From Gemmatimonadota bacterium (GTDB lineage Bacteria > Gemmatimonadota > Gemmatimonadetes > Longimicrobiales > Gaopeijiaceae), in NCBI GenBank assembly GCA_022560615.1, contig JADFSR010000029.1, forward strand, positions 1 through 54,408: a stretch of 54,408 nucleotides of DNA, written 5' to 3'. Both the position numbers and the translations under genes were made by a program. Under the pieces are notes generated by a model. The model saw only the letters and a program-made list of their open reading frames with translations, made no database searches and was not told the DNA's origin. Of the stretch, positions 51,380 to 54,408 are shown one piece after another (position 1 is the first letter of the stretch; each line of letters begins with the position of its first letter).

Positions 51380-52774
51380 TTGAAGAATCGCGCACTGATC
51401 GGGCTCGCGTTGGGCTTGGCAGCGTTGCCTCCCAACGCGGCGGCGGCGTTGCCAGTGCAAGCGAGCACCTTCGAAGCGGGCGAGGCGGCTGACCGGGCCC
51501 CAGAGCCCGGTTCTCGACTCCGTGTTTGGCTCCTCACCACCGGACCGGGAGACGCGGTCTGGGAGCGTTTCGGCCACAACGCGCTGCGCGTGCTGGACAC
51601 CGAGACAGGCCGGGACGTCGCCTACAACTGGGGCATTTTCGACTTCGACCAGGTCGATTTCGTTCCCCGGTTTCTCAAGGGCCAGATGCTATACATGATG
51701 GCGCCGTTCTCGACGGCTGCGATGGTCGACTCGTATGCGCGTGCCAATCGTGAGGTCGTGATGCAGGAGCTGGCTCTCACGCCCAGCCAGCGCCTGATGC
51801 TGCTCGAACTCGCGGAAGTGAATGCGTTGCCACGGAACCGAGACTACTCCTACGACTACTTCCTCGACAACTGCTCGACCCGCATCCGTGACTTGCTCGA
51901 CCAAGTCCTGGGCGGCGCACTCTTCGAGCAGCTCGGCACGAGGGAGACGGGCACGTCGTACCGGACCCACACGCGGCGCCTCACCCAGATCGATCCGGTC
52001 GTGTTCACGGGGATGGACGTGCTTCTCGGTAGCCCCGGTGACCGCCCGATCTCCCTTTGGGAGGAGATGTTCGTTCCCATGACGCTACGGGACGCCATCC
52101 GAGACGCGACCGTCACGAACGGAGACGGGCTCGAGGTACCGCTGGTGATGGCCGAGGAGGTGGTAGTGCCTTCGACGCGGAAAACCGAGCCGGTACGCGC
52201 GGTGTCCTGGTTCTGGCGCTATCTCGTGCTGGGAGCTCTCATGGGCGGGGGGCTCGCGTGGGTCGGGCGGCGTGCCGCGACCGGAGCCCGATCGTTCCGT
52301 GTTCTCTTGGGTGCGCTCGCTTCCACGTGGAGTTTGCTGGCGGGCGTGAGTGGCTTGATCCTCGTACTCGTGCTGCTCACCGATCATTGGTCGATGACGC
52401 GGAACGAGAGCCTATTCCTCCTCAACCCCGTGTCGTTGCCGCTCGTCGTCCTGGCACCCTTGGCGCTGGGCGGGAGGGATGCGGCTGTCCGGCACGCGCG
52501 CATCCTCGGCTTCGTCGCGGTCGGAGTCGCGGCACTCGGCCTTCTCTTCCAGCTGCTACCGGCGACCGCACAGCAGACGGGAATGCTCTTCGCGCTCTTT
52601 CTGCCGATCCACATCGGCCTCGCCACGGCGTTGAATGCCGTGGCAACGGTCAGCCGTTCAGAGCCCGGTGTACCGCCGAGGCGAGCGTTCAGCCTCCAGG
52701 GCTCGGCGCCAGATGCCCATCGAACCAGGCCACCATGGCGGCCTGTGCTTGGGCTCGGTGATCCGGATTCCTGA
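51380..52774 (+). CDS. DUF4105 (Lnb-type N-terminal periplasmic domain) membrane protein
   Basis: 464 aa starting at TTG 51380, ten bases after GGAG and directly after an in-frame TAG. Signal peptide (MKNRALIGLALGLAALPPNAAAA), then DUF4105 with VWERFGHNALRVLD (His) and DYSYDYFLDNCSTRIRDLLD (Asn-Cys), the proposed catalytic residues of the Lnb lipoprotein transacylase family. The C-terminal half has about four to five membrane helices (YLVLGALMGGGLAWV, LLAGVSGLILVLVLL, SLPLVVLAPLAL, ILGFVAVGVAALGLLFQLL, GMLFALFLPIHIGLATAL). It may remodel lipoprotein acyl chains; that is an extrapolation. The last 86 bp overlap the opposing hydrolase gene. Confidence 0.85.
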   Translation: MKNRALIGLALGLAALPPNAAAALPVQASTFEAGEAADRAPEPGSRLRVWLLTTGPGDAVWERFGHNALRVLDTETGRDVAYNWGIFDFDQVDFVPRFLKGQMLYMMAPFSTAAMVDSYARANREVVMQELALTPSQRLMLLELAEVNALPRNRDYSYDYFLDNCSTRIRDLLDQVLGGALFEQLGTRETGTSYRTHTRRLTQIDPVVFTGMDVLLGSPGDRPISLWEEMFVPMTLRDAIRDATVTNGDGLEVPLVMAEEVVVPSTRKTEPVRAVSWFWRYLVLGALMGGGLAWVGRRAATGARSFRVLLGALASTWSLLAGVSGLILVLVLLTDHWSMTRNESLFLLNPVSLPLVVLAPLALGGRDAAVRHARILGFVAVGVAALGLLFQLLPATAQQTGMLFALFLPIHIGLATALNAVATVSRSEPGVPPRRAFSLQGSAPDAHRTRPPWRPVLGLGDPDS

Positions 52775-53576
52775 AGCCGTGATCCCCACCTGCGATGGTG
52801 ATGAACTCGGACTCCACTTCTTCAGCTTGCAGCGCGGCGTACATGAGCTCGCTGGCGCTGATCGGCACGAGCGTGTCCGCATCTCCATGGATCAGGAGCG
52901 TCGGGGGGTCGTCAGGAGTTACGAAGAGGATCGGCGAGATCGAGGCAGCCTGGTCCTCGGGGAAATCGAGCGCCGGGAACCGCTCGCTCGGGCCGACGAT
53001 CGGCCGAAGGTCGACCGGAGGATAGTACGCGACCACCGCCGCCACCCGGGCGGGCGTCCGCAGCACCTCGTCCCTCGAATCCTGCTCGCCCTCGTCGGAG
53101 CCGAGGCCAAGCATCAGCGACAGATGCCCTCCGGCGCTTCCGCCGAAGACGCCCAGACGGTCCACGTCGACGCCGAGATCGGCGGCGTGCAAGCGCACGT
53201 ATCTCAAGGCACGCCTCACGTCGGCTTCGGCCTCGGGCACCTTGTAACGCGGCGCACTTCCATGCCGCACCGCAATGACCGTCAACCCCTTCTCGAGAAG
53301 CCCCGAGAAGCTCCGGCTAGCCAAACGCTGAGGCGGCCCCCAACGCGACACCCATCCGCCGCTCACCATGTACAGCACCGCGCCGCCGTGGGCGTTCGCC
53401 GGTCTGAACACGTCGAACGTCAGCGCCATGCCGTCCTTGTGGCCGTACACCACGTCCGGCGTGATTTGGAGGTCGTCGTCGCTCGCAGTGGCACTCTGCT
53501 GACCAGCGATCGGCATGGGCAGCGCAGCTGCGACTAGAAGCAAGCCGAGGGGGAGGATTCGGGCTGTCTTCAACAT
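52689..53576 (-). CDS. Exported alpha/beta hydrolase (esterase-like)
   Basis: 295 aa from ATG 53576, which has GGAG six bases upstream and gives signal MLKTARILPLGLLLVAAALPMPIAGQ; the frame extends to 53627. Catalytic triad: Ser in GVFGGSAGGHLSL (GxSxG), Asp in LLIHGDADTLVP and His in GGDHGFRNP. An oxyanion region GGAVLYMVSGGWVSRW resembles carboxylesterase/BD-FAE type enzymes. Substrate unknown. Its 3' end overlaps the DUF4105 gene tail-to-tail over 86 bp. Confidence 0.9.
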   Translation of the reverse strand: MLKTARILPLGLLLVAAALPMPIAGQQSATASDDDLQITPDVVYGHKDGMALTFDVFRPANAHGGAVLYMVSGGWVSRWGPPQRLASRSFSGLLEKGLTVIAVRHGSAPRYKVPEAEADVRRALRYVRLHAADLGVDVDRLGVFGGSAGGHLSLMLGLGSDEGEQDSRDEVLRTPARVAAVVAYYPPVDLRPIVGPSERFPALDFPEDQAASISPILFVTPDDPPTLLIHGDADTLVPISASELMYAALQAEEVESEFITIAGGDHGFRNPDHRAQAQAAMVAWFDGHLAPSPGG

Positions 53577-53674
53577 CTCAAACTCCATCGATCTCTGGGG
53601 CACCCAAACATTTCGCAGGGCCATCATAGGCGCGCAGGCCTGATGGTTCCAGCCCAGGCTTCGAGGAAGCCATC

Positions 53675-54408
53675 CTACTGGATTCGAGCTACGAAACTGA
53701 CGTTGCCTGTGTTATTCGGGCCCACATAGCTGAGGTCGTTCTGCAGGGTCCAACGAATGTGGGTGACGCACGTGTCGTAGGTCGCCGGCGCACTGCAACC
53801 GGCGGAGACCGGTACATAGGTCCACGTGCTGGCCCCGTCGTCGGAGTACTCCACCGTGACGGACACGCCGGACGGGAGGTTGTTCACCACGCTGCCCACC
53901 TTGAAGTCGACCTCGACCGCTAGCGAATCCAGGATAACTACATCCGTGGCGTCATCATCGCCGTCGTTGGTGACGGTGAGGGTGTAAGTGAGATCGGTGC
54001 CCGGCGGCGGCGTGCCGCTCGGACTGACAGCTTTCCCCGTGGTGAGGTTGGGCCGGATAACCGTGAGCTCCAGCCGACCGTCATCGGTCGTTGCGGCGTT
54101 GGCAACCGAACGGGCAAGGAAGAGGAGCGTGTCAGCCGTACCGGCCGCGACATCGGCTACGGAGTACGTCACGGTCACGATCGCCGTATCTGCGGCGGCC
54201 AGGCCTGACACCCGCGCGCTGTCGGGGTCCGCGCCCTGAGTCACGCCCGTTCCCGTTATCGACACCACGGTGATCGCCGTGCCGGGGCTCTGGGTCGTCA
54301 ACAGATCGAAATCGTCGGTGGCGTTACCGTTATTGACCACCGTGAACGCCACTGTGTAATTCGTGCCGTTGCTGGGGAGGCGACTCGCCGTCGTGGCGTC
54401 CGGCGTCA
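53675..54408 (-). CDS. DUF11-repeat surface protein, 5'-truncated by the window edge
   Basis: Open from the stop at 53675 to the edge; a GTG at 54352 is inside the frame, not a convincing start. Two repeats of the DUF11/conserved-repeat type are visible: AFTVVNNGNATDDFDLL and LTYTLTVTNDGDDDATDVVILDSLAVEVDF, with TTGKAVSPSGTPPPGTD between them. Asp/Thr/Val-rich and almost free of Lys. Probably the C-terminal end of a large secreted or surface-anchored protein. No anchor motif is visible at the end (GNVSFVARIQ). Confidence 0.82.
   Translation of the reverse strand, partial: TPDATTASRLPSNGTNYTVAFTVVNNGNATDDFDLLTTQSPGTAITVVSITGTGVTQGADPDSARVSGLAAADTAIVTVTYSVADVAAGTADTLLFLARSVANAATTDDGRLELTVIRPNLTTGKAVSPSGTPPPGTDLTYTLTVTNDGDDDATDVVILDSLAVEVDFKVGSVVNNLPSGVSVTVEYSDDGASTWTYVPVSAGCSAPATYDTCVTHIRWTLQNDLSYVGPNNTGNVSFVARIQ

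Overview
The window reads as chromosomal DNA of a high-GC, diderm (outer-membrane) bacterium. The best guess is a Gemmatimonadota-like lineage. The basis is the conserved housekeeping order (thrS-infC-rpmI-rplT-pheST-zapA-rny and recN-nadK-dxs-ispA-xseBA-folD), next to SusC/SusD proteins, large sortilin/BNR-repeat exoproteins and Tat-exported DUF1552 with c-type-cytochrome-like DUF1592-group proteins. The assignment is inference from content and was not tested phylogenetically.

Layout. 1-1440: end of a putative integrated element with a tyrosine recombinase, its 3' side facing a tRNA-Cys(GCA)/tRNA-Gly(GCC) pair (1525-1717). 1875-3473: a beta-barrel-like outer-membrane protein. 3470-11431 (minus): a tightly packed run folD > xseA > xseB > ispA > dxs > nadK > recN, with start and stop codons overlapping at most junctions. 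11600-12706: a DUF3179 lipoprotein. 12732-22304 (minus): thrS > infC > rpmI > rplT > pheS > pheT > zapB-like > zapA > rny. A 304-bp non-coding inverted-repeat element lies between zapA and rny.

Regulation is unusually legible in the translation cluster. thrS is preceded by a 25-residue leader peptide with seven Thr codons within eight positions, followed by overlapping antiterminator and terminator structures: a textbook ribosome-mediated attenuator, but placed on threonyl-tRNA synthetase. infC starts at an ATC codon, and an intrinsic terminator lies so close upstream that its transcript must read through it. pheS likewise has a terminator 27 nt upstream of its start.

22565-40971 (minus, apart from one small plus-strand gene) is an accessory region of exported proteins. 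It holds a propeller lipoprotein, a serine hydrolase, a DinB protein, a 1040-aa Asp-box protein and two diverged copies of a three-gene cassette: diheme-type DUF1587/1592/1588/1585 protein, Tat-exported DUF1552 protein, and secreted ankyrin protein ending in CxxC. Two CRP-like palindromes precede the upstream copy. This cassette is the best candidate here for an uncharacterised envelope system.

41216-54408 holds further envelope genes: small lipoproteins, a carboxypeptidase-regulatory-domain protein, a SusC/SusD pair closed by a UUCG-loop terminator, a CPXCG protein, an M28 peptidase, a DUF4105/Lnb-domain membrane protein, an alpha/beta hydrolase and a DUF11-repeat surface protein cut by the window edge.
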